Assembly: GCF_000621785.1 (NCBI RefSeq)
Contig: NZ_KK211346.1
Location: 449,754 to 513,753 of the forward strand
Length of the DNA stretch: 64,000 nt
Direction of reading: 5' to 3'
Source: Ruminococcus flavefaciens ND2009
Lineage (GTDB): Bacteria > Bacillota > Clostridia > Oscillospirales > Ruminococcaceae
Shown here: one piece after another, positions 16,012 to 24,532 of the stretch
How the letters are laid out: each line of letters begins with the position of its first letter
How positions within the stretch are numbered: position 1 is the stretch's first letter
The notes under the pieces: model-generated
What the model saw: the letters and a program-made list of their open reading frames with translations, nothing else
Told to the model about the DNA's origin: nothing
Databases searched by the model: none
Position numbers and translations under genes: made by a program

Positions 16012-16788
16012 ATGAACAAGTCATTAAGAAAGGCAATTATTGCCGGAAACTGGAAAATGAACAAGACTCGTCCCGAGGCTAAGGAGCTTCTCGAGGCTAT
16101 CAAGCCTCTCGTTGCAAATGCAGAGGGCAAGATCGAGGTTATTGCTTGTGTTCCTTTCACAAACCTTGAGACAGCTATCAACACAACAGCCGGAAGCAAC
16201 GTTAAGATCGGTGCTGAGAACGTTCACTTTGAGAAGAGCGGTGCTTTCACAGGCGAGATCTCAGCTGATATGCTCACAGAGCTCGGTGTTGAGTACGTTG
16301 TGATCGGTCACAGCGAAAGAAGGCAGTACTTCGGTGAGACAGATGAGACAGTTAACAAGAGAACTATTGCTGCTCTCGAGGCTGGTCTCAAGCCTATCGT
16401 ATGTGTTGGTGAGCTCAAGTGGGAGCGCGAGTGCAACATCACTGAAGAAGTTATCGCTCGTCAGATCAAGCTTGATCTCTGGTCACTTACAGCAGAGCAG
16501 GTAAAGAATGTAGTTATCGCATACGAGCCTGTATGGGCTATCGGTACAGGTCTTACAGCTACTCCTGATCAGGCTGAGGAAGTATGCGGCTTTATCCGTG
16601 CTCAGCTTGCTAAGCTCTTCGATCAGGCTACAGCAGACGCTGTAACGATCCAGTACGGCGGATCTATGAACGCAAAGAACGCTGCAGAGCTTCTTGCTAA
16701 GCCCAATATCGACGGTGGTCTCATCGGCGGTGCTTCACTGAAGGCTGAAGACTTCAACGTTATCGTTCAGGCAGCTGTAAACGGCTGA
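16012..16788 (+). CDS. tpiA: triosephosphate isomerase
   Basis: A 258-residue TIM that interconverts dihydroxyacetone phosphate and glyceraldehyde-3-phosphate. Catalytic features are all present: GNWKMNK near residue 12 with the active-site Lys, IGHSERR with the His electrophile, AYEPVWAIGTG with the Glu base, and the phosphate-binding QYGGSMNAKN and GLIGGASL. AAGGAG precedes the ATG. Codon bias is strong, as in pgk. It ends the pgk group and is followed by a long hairpin. Confidence 0.98.
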   Translation: MNKSLRKAIIAGNWKMNKTRPEAKELLEAIKPLVANAEGKIEVIACVPFTNLETAINTTAGSNVKIGAENVHFEKSGAFTGEISADMLTELGVEYVVIGHSERRQYFGETDETVNKRTIAALEAGLKPIVCVGELKWERECNITEEVIARQIKLDLWSLTAEQVKNVVIAYEPVWAIGTGLTATPDQAEEVCGFIRAQLAKLFDQATADAVTIQYGGSMNAKNAAELLAKPNIDGGLIGGASLKAEDFNVIVQAAVNG

Positions 16789-16806
16789 TTAAACTGATAT
16801 CTCTTA

Positions 16807-16837
16807 TTCTCCCGACTGAACAAGACAGTCGGGAGAA
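16807..16837 (+). terminator. hairpin after tpiA
   Basis: TTCTCCCGACTG (16807-16818) pairs perfectly with CAGTCGGGAGAA (16826-16837). The following sequence is A/T-rich without a U run, so it may be a 3'-end stabiliser or a terminator of moderate strength. Confidence 0.7.
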
Positions 16838-16894
16838 TAAATATTATAGTTTTTGATAATCAATATAAAAATATCGAAAAACGATAATTTTGCG

Positions 16895-16923
16895 TTGACA
16901 AATAATGTTTGCTGTGCTATACT
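16895..16923 (+). promoter_or_regulatory. promoter with 5' hairpin for the membrane-protein gene
   Basis: TTGACA (16895-16900), 17 bp, TATACT (16918-16923). Just after the predicted start near 16930, GGACAAAG (16936-16943) can pair with CTTTGTCC (16951-16958) and is followed by AATCTTTT. Confidence 0.85.
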
Positions 16924-16980
16924 ATTGTCATAGAAGGACAAAGTGTTTTCCTTTGTCCAATCTTTTAGAAGGGTGATTCT

Positions 16981-17751
16981 ATGACTAATAATAAAGCAAG
17001 AGCAAAAAGATCGGTATATTTCTATATTAATGTTTTATTCGTGCTTTTCTTCTTCCTTGGCGGCTGTTTCCTTTTGTTTGCTGCTAATGGAATAACAGCA
17101 ATACTTTTATTACCATTCCTTGCGGCTAATTTCTTTCTTGTCATCTTATTTCGTAAGAATCGTAAGGACGGTACTTTCAGAGCACCTCTTATAATCGTTC
17201 GCATTATCACTATATTATTTGCTGTTATCATTTTTGCAGCTCCGATATTAGGAGTATCGTTCAAGAATAATAAGCTTTTTTATCCCGTAAAGAGAGCAAT
17301 TTTCGGATATGGGATAAGATCAGACATTGAATGGAAAAAGATCCTTCCGAAGCATCTTCCGGATAACTGTGACGAATACTTCTTTCGTACTGAAATGTCA
17401 TTTCCCGCACAGGATTACCACCCATATGCATATCTGATATTTCGCACTGATGATCAGCAGATAAAAGAGTATATAATTGAAGCAGAAAATAAAGGTCTTG
17501 AGCATATAAAGAATGAAAAGACTTTTAGTGAACATATTTTTGAAAACAAAACAGACATAGAGCTTTATGAGCAGGACATTGATTATCATGTTACTGTTAA
17601 TTCAGATTATCTGAGTATTCCGCGTCATGTTTTTATCTGGCTCAGTGATGAACAAAAACTTGAACTGAGCACAGAAGCTGTTGTTTTTGTAAACGGCAGT
17701 TACGGCTGTGCATTTGATGAAAGCTCGGGACTGTGTTTATTCTGGTCATGA
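16981..17751 (+). CDS. membrane protein of unknown function
   Basis: A 256-residue protein with three predicted transmembrane helices in its first 90 residues (about 12-35, 38-58, 66-88), then a soluble domain of about 165 residues. I recognise no family. The soluble part has mixed charge, several aromatic residues and an FVNGSYGCAF stretch near the end. It has its own strong promoter and a ribosome binding site (AGAAGGGTG). Codon use is more A/T-rich than the glycolytic genes around it, consistent with lower expression or a different history. Confidence 0.75.
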   Translation: MTNNKARAKRSVYFYINVLFVLFFFLGGCFLLFAANGITAILLLPFLAANFFLVILFRKNRKDGTFRAPLIIVRIITILFAVIIFAAPILGVSFKNNKLFYPVKRAIFGYGIRSDIEWKKILPKHLPDNCDEYFFRTEMSFPAQDYHPYAYLIFRTDDQQIKEYIIEAENKGLEHIKNEKTFSEHIFENKTDIELYEQDIDYHVTVNSDYLSIPRHVFIWLSDEQKLELSTEAVVFVNGSYGCAFDESSGLCLFWS

Positions 17752-17865
17752 GCACTATAACTAACGGCAGAAATCGTATTTTCCATGAGGGGAGTACGTT
17801 TATTGCGTGACCGACTAAAGTCGGCACATATAGATATTTTAACTTATCTTTAAAGGAGAATTTTT

Positions 17866-19386
17866 ATGTCAAAGAAACCCGTTGCACTTATTATCATGGA
17901 CGGCTTCGGCTATAACCCCGATACATACGGCAATGCTATTGCCGCAGCAAAGAAGCCTAATCTTGACAAATACATGGCTGAGTGCCCTAACACTATCATC
18001 GGCGCAAGCGGTCTTGATGTTGGTCTTCCCGACGGACAGATGGGCAATTCCGAGGTAGGCCACACCAATATCGGCGCAGGTCGTATCGTTTATCAGATGC
18101 TCGTTAAGATCTCCAAGGACATCAAGGACGGCACTTTCTTCAACAACAAGGCTATACTCGACGCTATGAACAACTGCAAGGAAAAGAACAGTGCTCTTCA
18201 CCTTATGGGACTTCTTTCTCCCGGCGGCGTACACAGCCACATGGAGCATATGTACGGTATCGTAGAGATGGCAAAGAAGAACGGCCTCGACAAGGTGTAT
18301 ATCCACGCATTCCTCGATGGCAGAGACGTTCCTCCCTCATCAGCTGCTGAGTTTATGGAGGAGGCTGTTGCTGAGCTTAACAAGATAGGTCTTGGTAAGA
18401 TCGCTACTATTTCAGGACGTTTCTATGCAATGGACAGAGACAACGCCTGGGACAGAGTTGAGAAGGCTTATGCTGCTCTTGTTTACGGCGAGGGTGTTAA
18501 GGAGTCTGATCCTGTACAGGCTATAAAGAATTCCTACGCTAATGAGGTAACAGACGAGTTCATGCTTCCTACTGTAATTGATGGCGGTGCACAGATCAAG
18601 GCTGATGACAGCATTATCTTCTTCAACTTCCGTCCTGACCGTGCAAGACAGATCACACGTTCATTCGTTGATCCCGATTTCACCGGATTTGAGAGAAAGA
18701 ACGGATTCTTCCATGTAAATTTCGTGTGCATGGCTCAGTATGACGCTACAATGCCTAATGTTTCAGTAGCATATCCTCCCGAGCAGCTTACAATGACTAT
18801 GGGAGAGTATCTCTCAAAGCTCGGCAAGACACAGCTCCGTATTGCCGAAACTCAGAAGTATGCTCACGTTACATTCTTCTTCAACGGCGGCGAGGAGAAG
18901 CAGTTTGAAGGTGAGGATCGTATCCTTATCAAGTCACCTGATGTTCCTACATTTGATCTCAAGCCTGAGATGAGCGCATATGAAGTTTGCGATGCTGTTT
19001 GCGAAGCTATTGACTCTGACAAGTATGACGTTATCATTCTTAACTATGCTAACTGCGACATGGTAGGTCACACAGGTATTTTCGATGCTGCTGTAAAAGC
19101 TGTTGAGGCTACTGATACCTGCGTAGGCAGAATGGTCGACAAGATACTGGCTAAGGGCGGCGCTGCTCTTATCACTGCCGATCACGGTAACGCTGATAAG
19201 ATGATGGAGCCTGACGGAAGTCCATTCACAGCTCACACCACAAATCCTGTTCCTCTTATCGCCGTTGGCGTTGAGGGTCAGCTTATCGAAGGCGGCGTAC
19301 TCGCTGATCTTGCACCTACAATGCTTGATATTATGGGCGTTCCTCAGCCTGCCGAAATGACAGGTAAGAGCCTGCTCAAGAAGTAA
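17866..19386 (+). CDS. gpmI: 2,3-bisphosphoglycerate-independent phosphoglycerate mutase
   Basis: A 506-residue alkaline-phosphatase-superfamily enzyme converting 3- to 2-phosphoglycerate using two Mn2+. Seen: the metal-binding MDGFGYNP near the N terminus, the phosphoserine motif MGNSEVGHTNIGAGR (about 60-74), HAFLDGRDVPP, the basic FNFRPDRARQ, NYANCDMVGHTG with metal ligands, ADHGNADKM and AHTTNPVP. Length is typical. AAAGGAG precedes the ATG. No clear promoter stands directly before it, so it may share transcription with the upstream gene. A strong terminator follows. Confidence 0.97.
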   Translation: MSKKPVALIIMDGFGYNPDTYGNAIAAAKKPNLDKYMAECPNTIIGASGLDVGLPDGQMGNSEVGHTNIGAGRIVYQMLVKISKDIKDGTFFNNKAILDAMNNCKEKNSALHLMGLLSPGGVHSHMEHMYGIVEMAKKNGLDKVYIHAFLDGRDVPPSSAAEFMEEAVAELNKIGLGKIATISGRFYAMDRDNAWDRVEKAYAALVYGEGVKESDPVQAIKNSYANEVTDEFMLPTVIDGGAQIKADDSIIFFNFRPDRARQITRSFVDPDFTGFERKNGFFHVNFVCMAQYDATMPNVSVAYPPEQLTMTMGEYLSKLGKTQLRIAETQKYAHVTFFFNGGEEKQFEGEDRILIKSPDVPTFDLKPEMSAYEVCDAVCEAIDSDKYDVIILNYANCDMVGHTGIFDAAVKAVEATDTCVGRMVDKILAKGGAALITADHGNADKMMEPDGSPFTAHTTNPVPLIAVGVEGQLIEGGVLADLAPTMLDIMGVPQPAEMTGKSLLKK

Positions 19387-19396
19387 TAAATGCTAT

Positions 19397-19431
19397 AAAA
19401 GCCACACAGTTCAGTCTGTTGTGGCTTTTTT
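19397..19431 (+). terminator. gpmI terminator
   Basis: AAAAGCCAC (19397-19405) and following bases pair with the GTGGCTTTTTT strand ending at 19431. Strong rho-independent terminator. Confidence 0.9.
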
Positions 19432-19452
19432 GTTGCCCTTAGTAAATAATGG

Positions 19453-19481
19453 TTGCAAATACTAACATCTTATGATATAAT
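19453..19481 (+). promoter_or_regulatory. promoter of the apbE operon
   Basis: TTGCAA (19453-19458), 17 bp, TATAAT (19476-19481), with TGA directly before the -10 (extended -10). Leader of about 23 nt. Confidence 0.8.
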
Positions 19482-19510
19482 AATAACAAGTATGTTTTAG
19501 GAGCTGTTTT

Positions 19511-20554
19511 ATGTTAAAGAAAGTATTGGCAGTCACTTTATTTTTATCGGGACTTATGTTTTCAGGCGGCTGCTCTGAAGAAAAAGCTGTTTCGGAAGCT
19601 GATATGTCATCAAGTTCAAGAGATGTATTTGCTATGGATACATTTATGAACATGAAAGCATACGGCAGCAATGCGGATATTGCCCTCAGTGAAGCAGAAG
19701 AGCGTATTCTTCAGCTTGAAGAAGAGCTTTCCGTTACAAGTGAGACCAGCGACATATGGGCTGTTGATCACAGCAGCGGAGCAGTTGTGGATGTCAGTGA
19801 AGATACTGCGCTTATCATAAACAAAGCCATAGAAATGGGCAATAAAACAAACGGCGCACTGGATATAACTCTTTATCCGGTTCTAAAGGAATGGGGATTT
19901 ACCACAGGGGATTATAAAGTCCCTGATGATAATACTCTTATCAGCCTTCTAAAAAATGTAGATTATAGCAAAGTACATATTGCTGAAAATACAGTAACCC
20001 TTCCAAAAGAAACAGAAATAGACCTCGGTGCCCTGGCGAAAGGATATACAGGCGACGAAATAATGAAGATTATGGAAGATAACGGCGTCAGCTCAGCTAT
20101 TGTAAGCCTTGGCGGCAATGTCCAGGCACTTGGTTCAAAGCCCGACGGAAGCAACTGGAAGGTCTCTGTCCGTGATCCATTTGCTCCGGATACAGATATG
20201 TGCATAATTGAAGTAGCTGATAAGGCTGTTATCACATCCGGCAACTATGAACGATACTTTACAGCTGAGGACGGAACAGTTTACTGGCATATTCTTGATC
20301 CTAAGGACGGCTATCCTGCCGATAACGGACTTGTTTCCGTTACAGTCATAGGCGACTGCGGACTTGACTGTGATGCACTGTCAACCGCTCTGTTTGTTGA
20401 AGGTTATGATGGAGCTGTTGATTTTCTGAGATCCGATCCCTCATTTGATCTTATCCTTGTAACTGATGACAGGAAGATATACTATTCGAGCGGCATTGCC
20501 GACTGCTTTACCAACATAAGCAGCATGGAAGCAGAGGTGATCTCACTTGACTAA
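19511..20554 (+). CDS. apbE: FAD:protein FMN transferase, lipoprotein
   Basis: A 347-residue ApbE-family protein, which attaches FMN to Thr residues of exported flavoproteins. The N terminus is a lipoprotein signal with Cys21 after SGG. Family pieces: a DTFMNMKAYG start, GALDITLYPVLKEWGF, the FAD-binding IDLGALAKGYTGDE, VSLGGNVQALG, HILDPKDGYPADNG, and the Mg-binding CDALSTALFVEG. Its stop overlaps the start of the next gene by 8 bp, so it is coupled to two small membrane proteins that resemble EetA and EetB of flavin-based electron transfer loci. No target flavoprotein gene lies in this window. Confidence 0.93.
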   Translation: MLKKVLAVTLFLSGLMFSGGCSEEKAVSEADMSSSSRDVFAMDTFMNMKAYGSNADIALSEAEERILQLEEELSVTSETSDIWAVDHSSGAVVDVSEDTALIINKAIEMGNKTNGALDITLYPVLKEWGFTTGDYKVPDDNTLISLLKNVDYSKVHIAENTVTLPKETEIDLGALAKGYTGDEIMKIMEDNGVSSAIVSLGGNVQALGSKPDGSNWKVSVRDPFAPDTDMCIIEVADKAVITSGNYERYFTAEDGTVYWHILDPKDGYPADNGLVSVTVIGDCGLDCDALSTALFVEGYDGAVDFLRSDPSFDLILVTDDRKIYYSSGIADCFTNISSMEAEVISLD

Positions 20555-20906
20555 AGGCGTAAAGCTTCTCATCGGGATAGTGGTTCTCATATTTTCTGCT
20601 GCTGTGGTTTTTGCAGTTATAGGCTTGAAGAAATCGGAAAGCACCTGGGTGGAGATAGTTCAGAATAATAAAGTTATCTATAAGCTGGATCTTTCCGAGG
20701 AAAAAGACAGGACCTTCCGAATCGAATATCCAGACGGCGGCTGGAACGATGTACAGATCAGGGATGGGCATATTTGTATTTCTGATGCTGATTGTCCGGA
20801 TCATACCTGCATAAAGACCGGAGAGCTCCGCTCTGAGAATATTCCTATAGTTTGCCTGCCTCATAAGCTGGTAATTCGTTTTTCAGATGAGGGGGCAGGA
20901 AAGTGA
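20547..20906 (+). CDS. NusG domain II-containing membrane protein (EetA-like)
   Basis: A 119-residue protein: one N-terminal transmembrane helix (about 6-25) and a small beta domain outside. The domain has the NusG-II layout with VQIRDGHICISDADCPDHTC and VCLPHKLVI, giving Cys77, Cys83, Cys88 and Cys103. The start is TTG at 20547, set by AGAGGTGA seven bases upstream and overlapping apbE. Proteins of this type sit beside ApbE and a Gx transporter protein in Firmicutes; in Listeria the corresponding pair is called EetA/EetB and supports extracellular electron transfer. That assignment is from memory and context. Confidence 0.8.
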   Translation: MTKGVKLLIGIVVLIFSAAVVFAVIGLKKSESTWVEIVQNNKVIYKLDLSEEKDRTFRIEYPDGGWNDVQIRDGHICISDADCPDHTCIKTGELRSENIPIVCLPHKLVIRFSDEGAGK

Positions 20907-21409
20907 TGAGGGCGCAGAAGATAGCAAGGCTTGCACTTCTGACTGCACTGGCGCTAATAATTTTTATAATCGAACTGCGAATAGATATTATCCCCATTCC
21001 CGGTGCAAAGCTTGGTCTTGCCAATATCATAACAGTTTATGCTGTATATAAATACTCTGCTAAAGAAACAGCTATGATAGTATTTGCACGTGTCCTTCTG
21101 GGAGCGATCTTCGGAGGAAATATATCTGCCATAATATACAGCATGGCAGGAGCTGTTTTCTGCCTGACAGGTATGCTGTTAGTCAAAAGGATAGTTCCTC
21201 TTAAATATATCTGGCTCAGCAGTATCATCGGCGCTATACTACATAATACGGGACAGATAATCGTCGCAGTGATCGTAATGCGTTCACTTGCAGTGCTTTC
21301 CGTTTATCCGTTTCTGATAATCACAGGCTGTGTCGCAGGAGCATTTACGGGGCTGTGCGCACAGTTCCTGATCAGAAGGAACCTTCCCGAAAAAGAAAAT
21401 AAAAACTGA
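20906..21409 (+). CDS. Gx transporter family membrane protein (EetB-like)
   Basis: A 167-residue integral membrane protein with four to five helices. It matches the Gx transporter family, often labelled heptaprenyl diphosphate synthase component I: the run IPGAKLGLANIITVYAVY, then FARVLLGAIFGGN and YSMAGAVFCL, rich in Gly-x motifs. The ATG at 20906 overlaps the previous stop (TGATG), showing translational coupling; a GTG three bases upstream is the alternative. It resembles ECF-transporter substrate-binding components. Role with ApbE and the NusG-II protein is inferred, not shown. Confidence 0.8.
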   Translation: MRAQKIARLALLTALALIIFIIELRIDIIPIPGAKLGLANIITVYAVYKYSAKETAMIVFARVLLGAIFGGNISAIIYSMAGAVFCLTGMLLVKRIVPLKYIWLSSIIGAILHNTGQIIVAVIVMRSLAVLSVYPFLIITGCVAGAFTGLCAQFLIRRNLPEKENKN

Positions 21410-21427
21410 ACATAATAACTGTGACTC

Positions 21428-21456
21428 TTGCCATTTCCGACCTTTTGTGATATAAT
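21428..21456 (+). promoter_or_regulatory. promoter of the 73-residue ORF
   Basis: TTGCCA (21428-21433), 17 bp, TATAAT (21451-21456), with TGA before the -10. The predicted start near 21463 lies inside the ribosome binding site region, so the message has an unusually short leader (about 12 nt). Confidence 0.75.
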
Positions 21457-21474
21457 AATCAAGAGGTGAATCAA

Positions 21475-21696
21475 ATGAATCCAATGAACGCATTTAAGCT
21501 CAAATCCCTTCTTGAGAGATTTCTGGTAAACCATCCTAAGCTTTCGCCTTTTTTCAAGGCAGCTGTAGGAACGATAGGCGAGGGAACAGTCATCGAAGTA
21601 AAGGTTATTTCTCCCGATAACAAGACCATAATTTCCAATATCAAGATCAACGAAGAGGATATGGCGATACTGAACGAGCTGAAAGAACTGAAATAA
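21475..21696 (+). CDS. small conserved-looking protein of unknown function
   Basis: A 73-residue protein starting at the ATG 21475, six bases after AGAGGTG; a GTG at 21466 is in frame but inside the ribosome binding site. The product has an amphipathic N terminus (MNAFKLKSLLERFLVNHP), a hydrophobic middle (FFKAAVGTIGEGTVIEVKVI) and an acidic C terminus rich in Glu and Leu. It has its own promoter and terminator. I do not recognise it for certain; similar short proteins occur in Clostridia as hypothetical genes. Confidence 0.7.
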   Translation: MNPMNAFKLKSLLERFLVNHPKLSPFFKAAVGTIGEGTVIEVKVISPDNKTIISNIKINEEDMAILNELKELK

Positions 21697-21697
21697 A

Positions 21698-21730
21698 AAA
21701 GCTGCCGCAGCTTTTTCTGCGGCAGTTTTA
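21698..21730. terminator. bidirectional terminator, small ORF and adenosyltransferase
   Basis: CTGCCGCAG (21702-21710) pairs with CTGCGGCAG (21717-21725), with A residues before and TTTT after. It serves the short gene on the plus strand and the convergent adenosyltransferase gene on the minus strand. Confidence 0.9.
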
Positions 21731-22243
21731 ATATTCTATGCCTTTTCTGGCAGTTATACCATTATCAAACGGATGCTTTACAGCATTCATTTCCGTGAGA
21801 TAGTCGGCGCGCTTTTTTAGTTTATCTGAGGGATTTCTTCCGGTCATAACGATCTCTCCCACGGAGAGATAATTATTAATAAAGTTATCAGCGAGCTCAG
21901 TATCAATGAGCTTTTTATTATATGCGTCGATGAATTCGTCAAGGACCACGAGCTGAACAGAACCATTATCAAGAAGCTCGGATGCTTTTCTGAGCATATC
22001 GTTATGACAGAGTGTTACTTCACTTTTTTCGAGGTCATTCATTGCAAATGTAAATTTATTGCATTCCTCGCAGCATATCACAGTAACATTTTCAAGGCTT
22101 CTCAGAACGGATATTTCCGAGGAAGAACCGTTTTTCAGGAACTGAAAAAAAGCAGCTTTCATTCCCGAGCCTGCTGCACGGATCGTCAGACCGACGGCTG
22201 CGGTGGTTTTTCCCTTGCCATTTCCGTAATAAATATGTAACAT
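21728..22243 (-). CDS. cobO: corrinoid (cob(I)yrinic acid a,c-diamide) adenosyltransferase
   Basis: A 171-residue CobA/CobO/BtuR-type ATP:corrinoid adenosyltransferase, which makes adenosylcobalamin forms. The ATP-binding P-loop GNGKGKTTAA (8-17) is of the reversed type seen in this family, followed by GLTIRAAGSGMKAAFFQFLK. The LVVLDEF block and VMTGRNPSDKLKKRADYLTEM are also typical. It stands alone between divergent and convergent neighbours; no other cobalamin genes are nearby. No cobalamin riboswitch is possible in the short upstream region. Confidence 0.92.
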   Translation of the reverse strand: MLHIYYGNGKGKTTAAVGLTIRAAGSGMKAAFFQFLKNGSSSEISVLRSLENVTVICCEECNKFTFAMNDLEKSEVTLCHNDMLRKASELLDNGSVQLVVLDEFIDAYNKKLIDTELADNFINNYLSVGEIVMTGRNPSDKLKKRADYLTEMNAVKHPFDNGITARKGIEY

Positions 22244-22264
22244 ATCATATCACCTCACAGTTGT

Positions 22265-22293
22265 ATTATAACATATCGTGCGAAGATAATCAA
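22265..22293 (-). promoter_or_regulatory. promoter of the adenosyltransferase gene
   Basis: On the minus strand TTGATT (22288-22293), 17 bp, TATAAT (22265-22270), with TGT before the -10. Short leader before the ATG at 22243. Confidence 0.75.
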
Positions 22294-22345
22294 CACATTT
22301 TTTGCTTTTTTAAGAAAAGCTTATCATAATTTAAGGAGTGTTTTA

Positions 22346-23134
22346 ATGAGTTCCATAATTTTCTTCGACATTGACGGAACTATCGTTACCGAAGATGAAA
22401 GAGCCATAATCCCGAACAGTACCCGCGAGGCTATTGCTGAGACAAGAAGAAAGGGAAATCTTACGTTTATCAATTCAGGCAGAACTGCCTTTAACATCAG
22501 TCCAAAGGTAAAGGGGCTTGGTTTTGACGGATATATCTGCGGCTGCGGTACATATATCGAATACGGCGGAAAGGTGCAGTTATGGCGTACAGTTCCGAAG
22601 GATGAGTGTATTCGCGTTGCCAGACTGCTCAGAGAATGTAATGTAACGCCGGTATATGAGCATACAAGAGGTTATTTCTTTGATGATAAAGCTCCGATGA
22701 CAGAAGGACTCAGATATTTTATGGAGGTCTTCGTAGACAGCGGCATTGATGTAAGCGGCAGAGTAGAAGACAGCAGCTTCGGATTTGACAAGTTTGTTAT
22801 ATGGGAGAATGAGCACAGCGACATGGAGCGTTTCAGAACTGAAATAAGCAAGAATTATTCCATAATCGACAGGGGAGGCGGTTTTTTTGAAAATGTTCCC
22901 CTCGGCTATTCCAAAGCAACAGGTATCGAAGCTATACTCAAGCTTCTTGACATTCCTATGGATAGAGCATACGCTATCGGCGACAGTATGAATGACCTGC
23001 CCATGCTTCAGGCAGTACCTAACAGCATCGCCATGGGAGGCGCAGAAAATATTTATCCTTACGTTTCATATATTACTACACCGATCGAGGAAGACGGAAT
23101 AGCAAATGCACTTAAACATTTTGGACTGATTTAA
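22346..23134 (+). CDS. Cof-type HAD-superfamily phosphatase
   Basis: A 262-residue HAD IIB hydrolase. Motif I IFFDIDGTI carries the nucleophile Asp8 and Asp10; the cap region follows SGRTAFN; the Lys motif is in GYSKATGIEAIL and the Mg motif is IGDSMNDLPML near residue 212. The N terminus and AAGGAG site fix the ATG. It is the second Cof-type phosphatase of the window. Possible substrates are sugar phosphates or FMN-like compounds; it precedes the PPi-PFK gene but that has its own promoter. Confidence 0.87.
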   Translation: MSSIIFFDIDGTIVTEDERAIIPNSTREAIAETRRKGNLTFINSGRTAFNISPKVKGLGFDGYICGCGTYIEYGGKVQLWRTVPKDECIRVARLLRECNVTPVYEHTRGYFFDDKAPMTEGLRYFMEVFVDSGIDVSGRVEDSSFGFDKFVIWENEHSDMERFRTEISKNYSIIDRGGGFFENVPLGYSKATGIEAILKLLDIPMDRAYAIGDSMNDLPMLQAVPNSIAMGGAENIYPYVSYITTPIEEDGIANALKHFGLI

Positions 23135-23218
23135 TAATTTCTTCATTTAATAGGCGATTATTGCTTTTATTATCAAATATTGCGATTTTTTGTGTTGCTT
23201 TTTTGTAAGTTCTCATTC

Positions 23219-23247
23219 TTGAAATGCTTATAGGGCTATGTTATAAT
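23219..23247 (+). promoter_or_regulatory. promoter of the PPi-PFK gene
   Basis: TTGAAA (23219-23224), 17 bp, TATAAT (23242-23247). The leader of about 60 nt has TGTCCG (23284-23289) pairing with CGGACA (23298-23303). This promoter rules out the in-frame upstream TTG/ATG codons at 23252-23263 as good starts. Confidence 0.8.
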
Positions 23248-23314
23248 ATAATTGATGCCTATGGCAAATAAAATGAGAGGAAATGTCCGTTTTTTACCGG
23301 ACAGAGAAGAGATC

Positions 23315-24532
23315 ATGAATATAGCAGTTGCTCAGTCAGGCGGTCCGACCTGCGCTATCAACGCTTCACTGGCGGGAGTTTTCAGCGCAGCTCAGAAATC
23401 AGGGGAAATTGAAAAGATCTATGGCGTAATAAACGGTATTGAAGGAATTATCAACGATGAGATGGTAGATCTCGGCGAAAAGATAAACAGTGATGTAAGC
23501 TATCAGCTCTTACTCAGAACTCCTTCAGCTGTTTTAGGTTCATGCAGAAAGAAGCTTCCCGATCACAGAGAAAAACCAGATGTGTATGAGCGTATCACAG
23601 AGGTTCTCCATAGTCACAATATAGGAATATTTTTCTATATCGGCGGAAACGACTCAATGGATACAGTTGCAAAGTATTCAGCATACCTTTCTGATAAAAA
23701 AATAGATGATATTAAAATAATCGGTATCCCCAAAACCATCGACAACGATCTGTGTGAGACAGATCACTCGCCGGGGTTTGGCTCGGCTGCTAAATATGTT
23801 GCAGCTACGGTTCAGGAGATCACCAGAGACAGCAACGTTTACAGTATCCCGTCGGTTACCATAATCGAGACCATGGGACGTCATGCCGGCTGGCTCGCAG
23901 CAGCAGCCTGCTGCATACGTGCAAACGGAGAATCCGCTCCTCATCTTATCTATCTTCCGGAGACAACATTCAGTATTGAGAGATTTCTTGCCGATGTAAA
24001 GGATCAGATGACAAAGCACAGAGCAGTTATTGTAGTAGTTTCCGAAGGAGTTAAGACCGCGGAAGGTAAGTTTGCGGCTGAGGAGTTCCAGTCAGGACAG
24101 ACCGATGTATTTGGTCACGTTTATCTTGCAGGTATAGGTAAATTCCTTGAAAAACTGGTCGCTGCGGAGATAGGCTGTAAGGTTCGTTCGATCGAGCTTA
24201 ATGTAATGCAGAGATGCAGCTCTCATATTGCTTCACTTGAGGATATACAGTCTTCAGAGGCGATCGGTATGGCAGCAGTTGATGCAGGTCTGAAAGGAAA
24301 GTCCGGTTGCATGATGACATTCGTCCGTGAATCGGATATGCCTTACAGCTACAGGATCGATACAGTAGAAGCTTCAAAGGCTGCTAACTCAGAGAAATTC
24401 TTCCCCAGGGAGTGGATAAACGAAGCAGGCAACAATGTTCTGCCGCCTGCTTATGATTACCTTATGCCGCTTATCCAGGGCGAGCTTCACGCTATAATGA
24501 AAAACGGAATGCCGCTGAATTTCGTAATATAA
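23315..24532 (+). CDS. pfp: 6-phosphofructokinase, pyrophosphate-dependent type
   Basis: A 405-residue phosphofructokinase. The start chosen (ATG 23315) gives MNIAVAQSGGPTCAINASLAGVF, the typical N terminus of the PPi-type group. The two specificity sites read GGNDSMDT and PKTIDNDL; PPi enzymes carry Asp after GG-x and Lys before TID, where ATP enzymes have GGDGS and PGTIDND. Other conserved parts are the METMGRHAGWLAA-like stretch (written ETMGRHAGWLAA here) and PRE near the end. Use of PPi saves ATP in glycolysis and makes the step reversible. The ribosome binding site is weak (AGAGAAGAG). It is followed by a bidirectional terminator. Confidence 0.9.
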   Translation: MNIAVAQSGGPTCAINASLAGVFSAAQKSGEIEKIYGVINGIEGIINDEMVDLGEKINSDVSYQLLLRTPSAVLGSCRKKLPDHREKPDVYERITEVLHSHNIGIFFYIGGNDSMDTVAKYSAYLSDKKIDDIKIIGIPKTIDNDLCETDHSPGFGSAAKYVAATVQEITRDSNVYSIPSVTIIETMGRHAGWLAAAACCIRANGESAPHLIYLPETTFSIERFLADVKDQMTKHRAVIVVVSEGVKTAEGKFAAEEFQSGQTDVFGHVYLAGIGKFLEKLVAAEIGCKVRSIELNVMQRCSSHIASLEDIQSSEAIGMAAVDAGLKGKSGCMMTFVRESDMPYSYRIDTVEASKAANSEKFFPREWINEAGNNVLPPAYDYLMPLIQGELHAIMKNGMPLNFVI

